Assembly (NCBI GenBank): GCA_006384855.1
Contig: VCJN01002800.1
Coordinates: forward strand, 1 to 64,000
DNA length: 64,000 bases
Source of the DNA: Tetraselmis striata
Taxonomy: Eukaryota; Chlorophyta; Chlorodendrophyceae; Chlorodendrales; Chlorodendraceae
Reading direction: 5' to 3'
Part shown: positions 45,701-56,959 of the stretch, in pieces
Layout of the letters: the number at the start of each line of letters is the position of its first letter
Position numbering within the stretch: the stretch's first letter is position 1
Made by a program: the position numbers and the translations under genes
Notes under the pieces: model-generated
Told to the model about the DNA's origin: nothing
What the model saw: the letters and a program-made list of their open reading frames with translations, nothing else
Database searches by the model: none

Positions 45701-48700
45701 AGCTGGACTTGCATGCCACTTGAAGGAGCATTCGCTGTGGTTCCGCTGTTTTGTCGTCTATGTCTGACCTCTGGCCGGCAGAGCGGGTTTTAATTTGCAG
45801 TTCCCCTAGTGTTTCCGTGCCAGCGCCCGTGGGTCTGCTAGACGTGTGCCCACACTTGCTATATGTGGCCGTGTTGTGATCTGTGCACGCGCGTCGACCC
45901 GCAGGGCACCGCGCTGATGCTGTTTGAGCTGTTTGACCCCGCCATCTACGCCTCCAAAAATAAGGACGGCATCCTTACAAAGGAGCTGTGGTGGAAGAGC
46001 GCCTTCCAGAAGCTGCGGGTGCAGCACCCCGACCGCAAGGCGCGCCCCGAGCCCGCTCGCCCCCCTTAAATGATACACGACGGCAGGGTGGCGACCTACA
46101 TTTTCAAGCTGGATGCATGGTTGATCAAAAATCGGATGTTGTGTATGGGTTTCCCCTTGGCTTGTGAGATCGCATTACTTATTTGTCATATTGTATGTTT
46201 TGGTTGAACGCGCCCAGACCGGAGGCCTGGGGGGTAGCTAAACGGCCTCACCCGGCCCCAATTGGGTGCCTACCTTTACTTGTACGCCATTTCATTGTGC
46301 CGCCACATGGCTCATGGCCTTGTTTCCGAGTTTGGGAGCACGGTCTAGGTGGTTTGGGAGCACGGTCTAAGTGGTTTCGGAGCACGGACTTGGTGGTTTC
46401 GGAGCACGGACTTGGTGGTTTCGGAGCACGGTAAAGGTGGTTTCGGAGTACGGTATAGGTGGTTTCGGAGTACGGTATAGGTGGTTTGGGAGCACGGTCC
46501 AGGTGGTTTGGGAGCACGGACTTGGTGGTTTAGGAGCACGGTCTAGGTGGCTTGGGAGCACGGTCTGGGTGTTTGGGAGCACGGACTTGGTGGTTTCGGA
46601 GCAAGGTGTACGTGGTTTGGGAGCACGGACTTGGTGGCTTAGGAGCACGGTCTAGGTGGTTGGGAGCACGTACTTGGTGGTTTCGGAGCACAATCTAGGT
46701 GGATTAGGAGCACGGACTTGATGGTTCGGGAGCATGTTTTAGGTGGTTTAAAATCACGGTCTAGGTGGTTTAGGAGCACGGTCTAAGTGGTTTAGGAGCA
46801 TGGTCTAGGTGATTTTGGAGCATGGTCCAGGTAGTTTCGGAGCACGGACTTGCTGGTTTCGGAGCAAGGTGTAGGTGGTTTGGGAGCACGGACTTGGTGG
46901 CTTAGGAGCACGGTCTAGGTGGTTTGGGAGCACGGTCTGGGTCGTTTAGGAACACGGACTTGGTGGTTTGGGAGCACGGTTTAGGTGGTTTGGAAGCACG
47001 GTCTAGATGGTTTGGATGCACGGTCTAGGTGGTTTGGAAGCACGGTCGAGATGGGTTGGATGCATGGTCCAGGTATTTAGCAGAACGGTCTAGGTGGTTT
47101 CGGAGCACGGACATGGTGGTTTCGGGGCAAGGTGTAGGTGGTTTGGGAGCACGGTCTGTTGGTTTCGGAGCACGGTCCAGGTGGTTTCGGAGCACGATCT
47201 AGGTGGTTTTGGAGCACGGTCTAGGTGGTTTCGGAGCACATTCTGGGTGGTTCGGATCACGGACTTGGTGGTTTCGGAGCACGGTCTAGGTGGTTTCCGA
47301 GCAAGGTCTAGGTGGTTTACGAGCACGGTACAAGTGGTTTCGGAGCACGTCTAGGTGGTTTCGGAGCACGGACATGGTGGTTTCGGAGCACGGTCTAGGT
47401 GGTTTCAGAGCAAGGTCTAGGTGGTTTAGGAGCACGGTACAGGTGGTTTCGGAGCACGTTTAGGTGGTTTGGGAGCACGGACTTGGTGGTTTCGGAGCAA
47501 GGTCTAGGTGGTTTGGGAGCGCGGGCTTGGTGGTTTCGGGGCGCAAGGTCTAGGCGGTTTGGGAGCACGGACTTGGTGGTTTCGGAGCACGATCTAGGTG
47601 GCTTCGGAGCACGGTATAGGTGGTTTCGGAGCATGTTCTGGGTGCTTCGGAGCACGGACTTGGTGGTTTGGGAGCACGGTCTAGGTGGTTTCAGAGCAAG
47701 GTCTAGGTGGTTTTGGAGCACGGAACAGGTGGTTTCGGAGCACGTCTAGGTGGTTTCGGAGCACGGACATGGTGGTTTCGGGGCAAGGTCTAGGTGGTTT
47801 GGGAGCGCGGACTTGCTTGGTGGTCTCGAAGCAAGGTCCAGGCGGCTTGGGAGGACGGTCCAAGTGGTTTAAGAGCACTGTCTAGGTGGTTTGGGAACGC
47901 GGACCTAGTGGTTTCGGAGCAAGGCCTAGGTGGTTTCCGAGCACGGACTTGGTGGTTTAGGAGCATGGTCTAGCGGTTTCGGAGCAAGGTCTAGGTGGCT
48001 TGGCGGGAGCACAGTCTAGGTGGTTTCAGAGCACGGACTTGTTGGTTTCGGGGCAACGTCTAGGTGGTTTCGGAGCATGGTTTATGTGGTTAGGGAGCAC
48101 GGTCTAGATGGTTTCGGAGCACGGTCTAGGTGGTTTCGGAGCACGGTCAAAGTTCTTTCGGAGCAAGGCCTAGGTGGAAGCACTGTCCAGGTGGTTTCGT
48201 AGCACGGACTTATTGGTTTCGGGGCAAGGTCTAGGCGGTTTGGGAGCACGGTCTAGGTAATTTCTGAGCACAATATGCCCTCATGAACTGCATCTAAATG
48301 ATTTGGTTTCGGAGCATCCCGCTTTTTTGTACGATGCGGATCGTGCTGTCGCATTAATCATGCAACAAGATCGGTCGAAGGACTTGCATGAGGGCCAAAT
48401 GCATCGGCAAGCTGTGTTTGCCATTGTTTTTTGGGGGGGTGGTGGGGAGGAGGGGAGGGGGGGGGGGGGGGGTAAGGGGTGTCTGCCATGCACTCACCGC
48501 CTTCTCCCGCAATGCAGTGCTCTGCGCATATGTCATTGATGATTGTTTCGGGGATTTAGGGTAAGAAAGCCTAAATTATAAACCCCAATTCCTATAATCT
48601 AAAACCTTGGCCAGGCAGGTTAGTAACTCTATTTCTAGGGTATTGGGCCTTTGTGTATTAGGGCCACCGGTTGTCTGGGGGGTATCCTCCTCCCCACCCT

Positions 48701-50207
48701 GCGCAGCCTTCCCCGCAAATCCCGCCCGAGATTATCATTCCCTCCTCTGTGGCACTTTCAACGATGTTCATGGGGATGCCTGCCCATGTGCCCCCCTTTG
48801 AATCTCCCAAATCCCGAAGATCCGAACCGCAATCCCCCAAATCCGCAACACTTCGCTGACGCCCCATCCGTTGATCCGTGCCCTGGGTGGGTGAGCAGGT
48901 GGTGGTGATGTCGCCCAAGTTTGTGGCCTGGGCGTACCAGCTCTACCAGGCCTTCGAGGACCGCTTCGAGGTGGGCGCCCCCCCCCCCCCCCCCCCCCCC
49001 CCGCGGCCCCATGCCCTCCTCATGTCATCCTGCCCACGCCCGGCTGATCGCGTCATGTGTGGCGCCCGCAGAGCCTGACGATCGGCACCTTTCGCGGCGA
49101 GAAGCCCATGAGCGGCTACTACGCCATCATGTTTGCGCTGCAGGTAAATAACTCTGCGCGCGGGCGCATGCCCGTCCCCCACCTATACAGTTGTATAGAA
49201 ATGTAAGTATACAGGCGGTGGCATGCGCAAGCTCCATTTCAGACACAGCTTATTATAAGGGTTCTTCTTGTAAGTGCGCCGGCACCCCTAGTGGGTGCTG
49301 TGTATATCGGTGTATATCCCCGGGGAGTGGCAAAGTTACCTTGTCAGCACGTTTATCAGCATACGTCACAAGAACCGCATCGACACTCCACGTTATCGCT
49401 GCAAAGCAAGTCATTATCTTCATTGGGCCCCCAGACGACGCAATCACATGGTGTGGTACGGGGCAGAGGGTTCGATTAAGAATCGCCGGACATTGAATCC
49501 ACGGGTCTTGTTAACGCCAGTTTGATTTGCAGTATATAGCGCTGCACTCAACAGTACCAGTAATCGTACCGGTATTGAAAACCCTGTGCCGCGAGACCTG
49601 TTGTGGTACCGTTATTGCAGCAACGAGCGATTGTAACCTTCAACGGATGCCCAAAACTGACATTGGGCGTTCAAACCTGGTATTGGACCAAATGCTAACA
49701 CGCTTCGATCTTCCATCCCAACTTTTTTAAAAAGGTTTGAATAAGGTCTTATACAAAACAATACCCTACATATCGACCTGTTCCAGTTCTCAGCACCATG
49801 ATGCTAGGGTTTTCAGGGTGTGTATAAACCCTCGTATTAAAGACCCAGATACTTCATAAATTGTCATATTTACTACCGAATTATCACCAATGGTTAATTT
49901 TAAAGGTCTTTGTCAATGACTGACTGTGCTATTTGGCCGCGTCGATCATCGACCCCCCTGGTACCCAGGTAGTAAAACGGTCTGAGCGGTATTCATGTCG
50001 CCCTGTTTTGCATGGCAGGTGTGCAGCGAGGTGGACGTGTACGGCTTCACCCCCTACCAGGAGTCGGACGCCGGCGACGTGCTGGCCCCGCGGTACCACT
50101 ACTTCGACCAGGCGGTCCCCCGCCACAACTCGCACTCCTTCGACCTCACGCAGAACATCTACCGCCTGCTGGCCCGGGAGCTGCCGTTCTTCCGGATACA
50201 CGATTAG
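38221..50207 (+). CDS. Membrane-anchored TIG-GT29-EGF-GT29 protein (tandem sialyltransferase-like)
   Basis: Twenty-four exons in consistent phase, about 1,021 residues: 38221-38346, 38454-38715, 38860-38932, 39047-39119, 39262-39327, 39480-39511, 39594-39891, 40018-40127, 40252-40388, 40973-41154, 41478-41641, 42254-42419, 42567-42671, 43211-43246, 43355-43582, 44334-44405, 44512-44668, 44793-44891, 45053-45143, 45343-45463, 45905-46039, 48899-48970, 49072-49143, 50019-50207. Domains: an N-terminal signal anchor (VELLGGLLMAFTVFTLL, about 18-34); a charged, helical stem (about 45-225); IPT/TIG (about 229-300, PRVLSVTPPHGPREGGTVLL); GT29 domain 1 (about 400-610), with sialyl motif L (CAVVGRSGSLLGS ... 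EIDKHSAIFRFDN) and a weak motif S; a six-cysteine EGF-like module (about 642-675); and GT29 domain 2 (about 784-1021), with motif L (CALVGNSGTLL ... IDDHDVVYRFNQAP), motif S (KPMSGYYAIMFALQVC, then VDVYGF), motif III (HYFD) and a VS-like His (HSFDLTQ). GT29 enzymes transfer sialic-acid-type sugars from CMP donors in the Golgi lumen, where this protein probably lies. Exons 1, 5, 6, 15 and 21 have alternative edges. Confidence 0.85.
40530..40615. repeat. GA microsatellite and G-run in GT29 intron 9
   Basis: GAGA repeats at about 40530-40572 continue into a G-rich tract to about 40613, on the sense strand. Confidence 0.85.
40631..40785 (+). repeat. Short interspersed repeat, copy in intron 9
   Basis: Roughly 150 bp that aligns, with many changes, to 41283-41430 in the next intron: both start GGCC(G/A)CGCTTT and share GTTTGCT, CGAAGAA, ACCGCG and AGCGTGGA in order. 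Possibly a SINE or MITE; the family is unknown. Confidence 0.5.
41283..41430 (+). repeat. Short interspersed repeat, copy in intron 10
   Basis: Partner of the copy at 40631-40785. It additionally holds a small G6/C6 hairpin near 41310-41331. Confidence 0.5.
41642..41950 (+). repeat. Tandem 150-bp repeat after GT29 exon 11
   Basis: Two copies, about 41642-41790 and 41791-41950, each with CTTCCCACCGGGCAT near the start, AGGGTTCCATAGGGTC in the middle, and AGCACGAAGCTGCGAC followed by GGTCGGGCT and a C-run at the end. They lie directly after the exon 11 donor. Confidence 0.8.
44109..44284. mobile_element. Diverged MITE-like element in GT29 intron 15
   Basis: Shares with the 25.04-kb element CGGTCTGCGGA near its left end, the internal run GAATATGGCATA / AATATTCCGAC, and a GCCGTATTTGATTGTAC-like right end. 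The inverted repeats are worn. Confidence 0.55.
46322..48272 (+). repeat. 22-bp minisatellite in GT29 intron 21
   Basis: About 88 imperfect copies of a 22-bp unit (GGTTTCGGAGCACGGTCTAGGT) in one orientation, filling most of the 2.86-kb intron at 46040-48898. Common variants are TTTGGGAGC for TTTCGGAGC and GACTTGG for GTCTAGG. Because 22 is not a multiple of 3 the array is open for long stretches in several frames, which yields false reading frames. An isolated half-unit lies at 48303-48318. Confidence 0.95.
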
Positions 50208-51270
50208 CATGCCGACGGAATAACCTGGAATAAACCTACTTATACCCTAACCATTATGACCCTCCGTGCTTTAACAAGCACTCGCCAGCCTCGTGAGGCG
50301 CACCATCCGTCCCGGCTTGATGCCGTCACACACAGTAACCGCGACAACGACATCCCGAAACCGCTCCCCCCTCGCGGTCGCGACGTTTGCTCTGCCCTCG
50401 GCTGTGCGGCTACTACCAGTGCACCGGCTCGCTCATCCGCACCAACAGTGTGCCAGATGACGATCCCCATGCAACTTGCCCCCAACCCCCCACCCGCCCC
50501 GCCTCTGTGGTCCCGGCCATATTTTTTGCCAAAAAGACATCGACCGGGCCGCGTGGTGTACATTAGATTCCAGCGTTCGATCGATGGAAGCGCTGATCGA
50601 TGGAAACGCTCCCTGTTTTCCTAATCTTGTCCCCGTTGATTACCGATGATTATCACTGCAGTTTAGGCCATAATGCGTAAGGATTGATGCCCGCCGGGTT
50701 TCTACTCAGTAAGGATTTATACACCCGCCGGCCTCTGATGCTGGCTGGGCTGACCCCGGCCGCGGCGCGTATCTCTCATCACGTAAACCACTGCTACTTT
50801 TTTACCCCTTGGTGAGTCCGGTGATTACCATGAAAATTAATAGACTTGTTCATTACTGACGCGACTCTGGGGCCGGCTCGTAATTATCATGTTCATTATC
50901 AGGTGGTAATAATACGTGTTGAGTACCGCTACGTACCAAAAATGGCTTTCCACCGAACACTGTTAGATCCGCTGAGCATCTAGGGAGGTGGGGAAAGCAG
51001 AGGCACAAATGACTGCGAGATGGGGCGGAGAGGGGGTGTTATATCAACACCACTGCTTACATCGCCGGGCGTGCCTTGCGGTATAGGCACGGGCGCACTG
51101 CGGTTTATTCGTGGAGGGTGCCACGCCCGTCTATTTGCGTGGGGTCGCATGGTCACTCTACACTGGATGCGGTGCCTCCACACCACTGTTGTCTCATGGT
51201 GGGGGGAGGGGCGGAGGGCATGCCGGCTGCACCACAGCCCGTGTATGTACCGGCACCGCCTCCCCCCCGC
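50208..51270. other. Convergent 3' region
   Basis: Between the stops of the GT29 gene (+) and the coiled-coil gene (-). An AATAAA at 50229-50234 follows the GT29 stop closely. A TTACA at 51058, read as TGTAA on the minus strand, could be the chlorophyte-type polyadenylation signal of the coiled-coil gene. No gene seen. Confidence 0.45.
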
Positions 51271-54200
51271 TCACAGGGCGTCGCCCATGTTGACAATCTT
51301 CACGGAGCGCCCGGATCCGAGACGCTCCGAGTCCGCACCGGCCGCCGCACCAGCGCGCCCAGGGCTGGCCGCCCCGTGAGCAAACGTCTTCGCCTTGCGC
51401 GGCCTGGGCTTGGCGTGCCTGCCCCCGCCGCCGTCCTCCTCGTCCTCCCCCTCCCGCTCCGCAAACGTGGACAAGGTGACCGCTTTCTTCGGCCGCGCCT
51501 GCCCCACGGCGCCCCTGCCCGGCACCGCCCCGGGCTCCATCTGGTGGGCTGGGTCCGTCACGATCCTCAGCTTGCGCCGCATCGGGGTTTCCGCGGCCTC
51601 GTCATGCAGCGCCACGCCCCGCATCAGCACCCCGCCGGCCTCCGTCCTGGATCGCACGATCGGCCTGCCGTGATGGCCGTCCTTGATGCTCTTGGAGCTC
51701 TGCGATGGCTTGCGGCGGCCTGCGAGCAAAGGGGCACGCTCAGCGCCGACGTACCGCCGCAGCGGCATGAGTGGCCATAGCCCATGGCGGAAGTACATGC
51801 CCCTGCATGCCCCATGCCCCCATGCACCCCATGAGGGGATGGGTGATTGGCCACCTTGGAACGGCGGGGGGCTGCCGCCGGGAGAGCTCCCTCTGTCCAG
51901 GCTTGCGGCCGAGTCCTCACTCAACATCACCTCCAGCTGCCCCTTCTCGTCCTCCAGGGTTTGCAGCCTGTCAAGCGCCGAGACACAGAGCCACGTCAAT
52001 GGCGCTGGGCCGTGAAGGCCTCGCATCGAGCGCCGCCCGCCCGACCCAGCCCACCCGCAAGCCAGCACCCAAGCGGCACCCAGGCGCGCCGCACTTCTTC
52101 TTGGTGTCCTGCAAGCCAGCCTCCAGCTTGAAGATGGTGTGCCGGCTGCGCTCGATGACCTCGTCCCGCTTCCTCACCACCTCGATGTGCTGCCGCGTCA
52201 TGGACTCCACGTACTCCACATGCTTTCGCCGTTCCTCCACCTGATGGGCAAACCGGCACCCCGCCCCGGCGCTGCCAGTCAGCGGGCATGTTGCCCGCTG
52301 GCTGGCGGCTACCGTTCTGCCGGTTTGACGACTCCGCGAATTAATATCGGTTTGACGCCCAGTACGGGGGGCATTACAATACTTGGCGTAGCCTTGCGCG
52401 GTGGCGGCTTTATTAAATCCTACAGTGCGTCGGGCCCCAGGAAGCCGCCCTCGGGCGGTGACGTCGGCTAGGAGCGTGGGCAGGCGGCTGCCGCGCATCG
52501 GGCGATCCGTCATTGGTGTGCTGCATAAGGTCGGCGAGCACACGGCCGGGGCCAAAGGGGGGTGTTTATCCTGCCTTACACACCGAACCCCCGAGGCGCC
52601 CGGGGACACTGTTGGCAGCAGCTCACGGTAGGAGCCGATCTCAACAGCCAGACGGTCTAGACGAATGGCCGCGGCCAGTGGAGCGCATCGCTGGAGCGGG
52701 TTGCGACTCCCGGGGCACAAACGGCGGGAACATATGCACATACAACGGTAACATGTTTCTGCGCCGGGCTAGCGCGTACAGGTTGGCGTCCTTGCACGCA
52801 CGTAATCCCCCGTACTACTCACGTGTCGCACGCCGATACTGTAAGGATACCGCGCAAAACGCACCAGGCACTGGGTACCCACATGGGGATTTGTGTTGTA
52901 CATATCCTTACAGATACCACTGATGCGAAATTAGCACTACGTACGTTGGCCTACAGAGGCCCCGCCGTACGCACTGATTAAAGCCGATCCTAAATGCGAG
53001 TTGGTCATGGGCGGGCCCTTCGCAGATGTTGGGTAACGACAACGTGTCAATAGAAAGAGATTCATTCGGTTGTAACAATTTTCAATTCATTGGTTTGGAC
53101 CCCCCCCCCCCCCCCCCACCCGGGCGCTCGACTTGCGATTATTGTGGGACGATTATCACTTCTTGCCCCCCGCGGTGACTTCATAAATCGATATTGGCCG
53201 GTGTGCAGTTGTTCCTAAGCTGTAAACTTGTATTCGTAGTCCGCAGAAATTGTTGCGCCAGTATGCCTGTACCGGCGTACCGGTACTCATAACTACTCGA
53301 AGCTCGCGAAAAAGGCACTACTACGAGTAAACAATTGACACGGCATCCGGTAGTGTCAGGGGGTAGCTTTTGATAGCCGCGCTCAATCAAAAGCGCGGAG
53401 GATCCGTGGATGACACACTGCGAGAGTGTATCGTATATATATATCGTGAGAACATCTCCTCACATTCCGCCCCCCTGAAAGGTAGGTGTAGCGGTTGGCG
53501 CTGCTAGTTGTCCACGGTATGATATGACACTGTTAGTTGGTGATATCATATTGTTTGTAATGCGTGACATCCGCAAACCGACCCACACCGGGAATCGATC
53601 TGTAATGTCAGGGGGTAGCTTTTGATAGCCGCGCTCAATCAAAAGCGCGGAGGATCCGTGGATGACACACTGCGAGAGTGTATCGTATATATATCGTGAG
53701 AATAGCTCCTCACATTCCGCCCCCCTGAAAGGTAGGTGTAGCGGTTGGCGCTGCTAGTTGTCCACGGTATGATATGACACTGTTAGTTGGTGATATCATA
53801 TTGTTTGTAATGCGTGACATCCGCGAACCGACCCACACTGGGAATCGATCTGTAATGTCAGGAGGTAGCTTTTGATAGCCGCGCTCCATAAAAACCGCGG
53901 AGGATCCGTGAATGACACACTGCGAGAGTGTATCGTGAGAACATCTCCTCACATTCCATCCCCATGACAGAAGGTGTAGCGGTTGGCGCTGCTAGTTGTC
54001 CACGGTATGATATGACACTGTTAGTTGGTCATATCATATTGTTTGTAATGCGTGACATCCGCGAACCGACCCACACCGGGAATCGATCCGTGGACTCCGC
54101 GCTTTAATGTCAGGAGGTAGCTTTTGACAAACGCGCTCTATCAAAACCGCGGAGGATCCATGGATGACACTGCGAGAGTGTATCGTATATATATCGTGAG

Positions 54201-56959
54201 AAGATCCTCACAGGTATACGGTGTTGCCCCACGCAGCTACGAGTATTTTAATACATTGGATGGAGAGAAAAACTAATTGTGAATATTGCTGCCCCCCTCG
54301 GGGAGTCGAAACAATGCTACGGGAGGCAGGGCAGGGCGGCAACGGGCGCACAATCTGCTTCTTGAGCGAGTCGTGCTTGGCGCTGTCCTTTTGGTAGCGC
54401 GCCTTCCAGCCCGCGTTGATCTTAATCTCCGTCGCCATCGACACCACCTCCTCCCGGAGGTGCTTCACCTCCACCGCCAGCTTGTCGCCCTCCATGCGCA
54501 GCTTCTGGATCGTCTCATTCGCGTCCTTCAGCTGGTTCTCTAGCCCCTCCTTGAGCGCAAACATCTCCAGCTGCCAGGCGGGAGGCCCCCCAGTGTCAGA
54601 GCCGTGACAAAAAATCCCTCCTCGCGATATACCTTCAGCGCTGAGGAGCTTGCCAAGGGAGATGCTGGGACATAATATTTATTTCGGAAATAGAAAAGGG
54701 ATTTCGGAAATCAAAAACGACTAGCGAAAAGAAAATGGCAAACTCCTGAAAATAGCTAAAAATGACCGGAAATTTCTGGAAATATTGTTGAGGTCTGGAG
54801 TTTTTGCGGTAATTTCTTCCTTGAATGTGCCATTTTCTTTCTGCGGGAAATAGATATGTCTAAAAGCGCGCTGTTTTCTATGTTTGGGATGTTTCCATTT
54901 TCTATTTCCGGGAAATCGCGATTATACTTCCAAAAATAAATGTGATCCGGATGTGTGTGTTGGGGGTGGGTGGGGGGGTGGGTGGGGGGGGGGGGGGGGG
55001 GGGGGGAGACTCCCCACCTTGTGCCTCTTCTCCGCCTTGGCCTGCAGCACCGCAAGCTGGCTCCCCAGCTGCGCCTTGTTGGCGTCACGCACCTGCGACA
55101 TGGAGTTTTGATGGCGCCCCAGCACTGTCCGCAACTGTCCGCGGAGCGAGCACGCCAGGGCGTCAGCGCGGCGCCAGCAGCTGCAGCCCGGGCAGCAGCC
55201 CACCTCCCAACCCACCTCCCACCTCCCAGCCGCCGCCCCGGCACACCCCGGCCGCAGACATGCAACAGGTCCGAGTTCGGGCCGGCCCACCTTATCGCGG
55301 TGCCGCGACTCGCAGCCCTCCAAGGCAGAAGCTAGCCCCTGCGGGCAGCGGGCGGGTCACAGCTCTGCGTCAGCGATCTGGCTTCGAATTGAGTCCAGCG
55401 GCTGCGCGCGGGGGAACCGGCCGGCAGCAGCAGGGGCAGGCAGGTGGATTCACCTTGTCAAAGTGCGTCCGCACCACGCTGTACAGCGAGTTGCTGAACT
55501 CGTCCTCGTGCCGGCGCGCGTCTTGGTACATGTCCAGCGTCATGAAGCGCACTTGATCCGTGTACCGCTTCATGGCCGCCAGGATGGGCTTCAGGTCAAA
55601 CGTCTTCACCTGCTCATCGCAGGGCGGGATTGGGCCGCCACGGATCAGGGCGTGCAGGGCACGGCTCCATCAGCGACTTGTATAAGCGGACCAATGCATG
55701 CAGGGGTAGGTTAGAGAGGGTGATTAGGGAGGGAGAGGGGAGGGGGGTGCCTGCGCTATGTCGTGCAGGGTAGTCGCGTGCGCGCCCTCCAGCGCATCGA
55801 TGAAGCCCTTCCCCGTCTTGTCCATCCATATGGCGTGGCTCTCCCACAGGTCCTGCAGCAACAGCGACACAGCTTGACAGTGAGGCGGACGATAAATCGG
55901 CTAAATGTAGCGAGGCAAGCCGTGCCGGCGGGCGCAGGGGGGGGGGGAGGGGGGGTGTGGGTCGGCCGACCTGCATGCGCAGCAGCCCCGTGCTGTTGAA
56001 CCATTCCTGCCCCGTGCGCTCCTCGTAAGAAGGCCCGCGCCCCAGTTTCTCCGCGGCTGCGAATGTATCCTCTATGGGAATGTGCGCCTCGGGCGGGGGC
56101 GTGCTCTGGTAGAACGCCGGCAGCGCCGCGACGGACACCGCGCCGCCCTTGGCGGTCCCGCTGGACCGGAGGACATCGGGCAGGCTCAGCGGTAGCGGGT
56201 CCACAGGACCGCCGTCCTCCGGGCCGAGCGCAGACTCCTGTGGGCACGGCGAGCTGGTGCGGCGGCTGGGCGCCTGGAGGTCCACGCCCAGGGTGGACGC
56301 CCCATCTCCCAGCTCCGACACTGAGTGCACGCTCAGCGGCGTGTCTGCCCGCGGCGCCGCCTCGGACCATCCATCAGGATCCCACGCCAGCGCCATGCCC
56401 ACCGCCGCCTGCATGTCGCGTCAGCACATACTATCGGCATCAGCTGAGCGCAGCAAAGCCAAGCGTTAGGAAAGAGAGAGGGAGGGAGGGAGGGAGGGAG
56501 GGACTGTAAAAACCCCCGCCGTGGTGGGTGGGCTTAGACCTTGGACAGGTTGGCATATGTGGGAGCCGGCGCCATGTTCTTGAGGTAAGGCAGCATGCCG
56601 CGCCACCGGTCCTGCCCACTGCGTTTCACGTCCGCGCGGTCGAGCTCATGGAAGAGCTCGTCTGCCGTGAGTGCCTGCGCCTTCTCTATCGCCTGCGGGC
56701 TGGTGAGCCATTCCGCCATCCTGCTTCTCGCCGCGGCAGGCGCCGTCACCGCCGTGCGTTCCTCGGCGCTCCCTCGGGCGGCTTCGGCGGTGGAGGGAAA
56801 GACGCCCGGTAGGTTGGCGAGAAATGCTCGCGTTCGGTCCGTGTGGTATTGCAACAGACTGCGCTCACAGCGTCCAGCTACCTGCATCGTCTGCTCAGGC
56901 GGACAACTGCTGCCCCGCATGCCCACGGCGCGCGGCATGCGTCGAAATACTTGCACCAT
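51271..56959 (-). CDS. Coiled-coil protein, unrecognised (735 residues)
   Basis: Ten phase-consistent exons: 56540-56959, 55971-56408, 55751-55852, 55454-55609, 55291-55338, 55018-55134, 54352-54570, 52095-52240, 51855-51967, 51271-51719. The N-terminal 290 residues are mixed, with a helical segment (LTADELFHELDRADVK) and a low-complexity Ser/Pro part. Then DLWESHAIWMDKTGKGFIDA leads into a long helical region with Met-, Arg- and Glu-rich heptads (VRFMTLDMYQDARRHEDEF, LEMFALKEGLENQLKDANE, VEERRKHVEYVESMTRQHIE) to about residue 585. The C-terminus is basic and disordered (SKSIKDGHHGRP ... MGDAL). This suits a structural or cilium-associated protein, but I recognise no family. Exon 3 ends CAG/GCACCC, an apparent GC donor. 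The Met at 56959 is the first in frame. Confidence 0.78.
53354..54212 (-). repeat. 250-bp satellite in coiled-coil gene intron 7
   Basis: Four head-to-tail units starting TGTCAGG at 53354, 53606, 53856 and 54109 (the last cut short), spaced 250-253 bp. Each has an inverted repeat around CCGCGCT/AGCGCGG, a short palindrome ACACTGCGAGAGTGT and a run of TATA. It lies in the 2.1-kb intron at 52241-54351. Confidence 0.9.
54675..54945. repeat. AT-rich inverted-repeat element in intron
   Basis: An AT-rich block within the intron at 54571-55017. TTATTTCGGAAATAGAAAAG near the left end is matched in reverse by CATTTTCTATTTCCGGGAAAT near the right end. Many GGAAAT words lie inside. A MITE-like origin is possible. 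Confidence 0.4.

Noticed and set aside
46371..48202. Several frames coding SEHGLGGFGAR-type repeats on both strands
   Set aside because: They are translations of the 22-bp minisatellite inside an intron; no start, splice or functional context supports coding.
49440..49500. GGGTTCGATTAAGAATC as possible tRNA T arm
   Set aside because: No paired acceptor stem or anticodon arm at the right distance.
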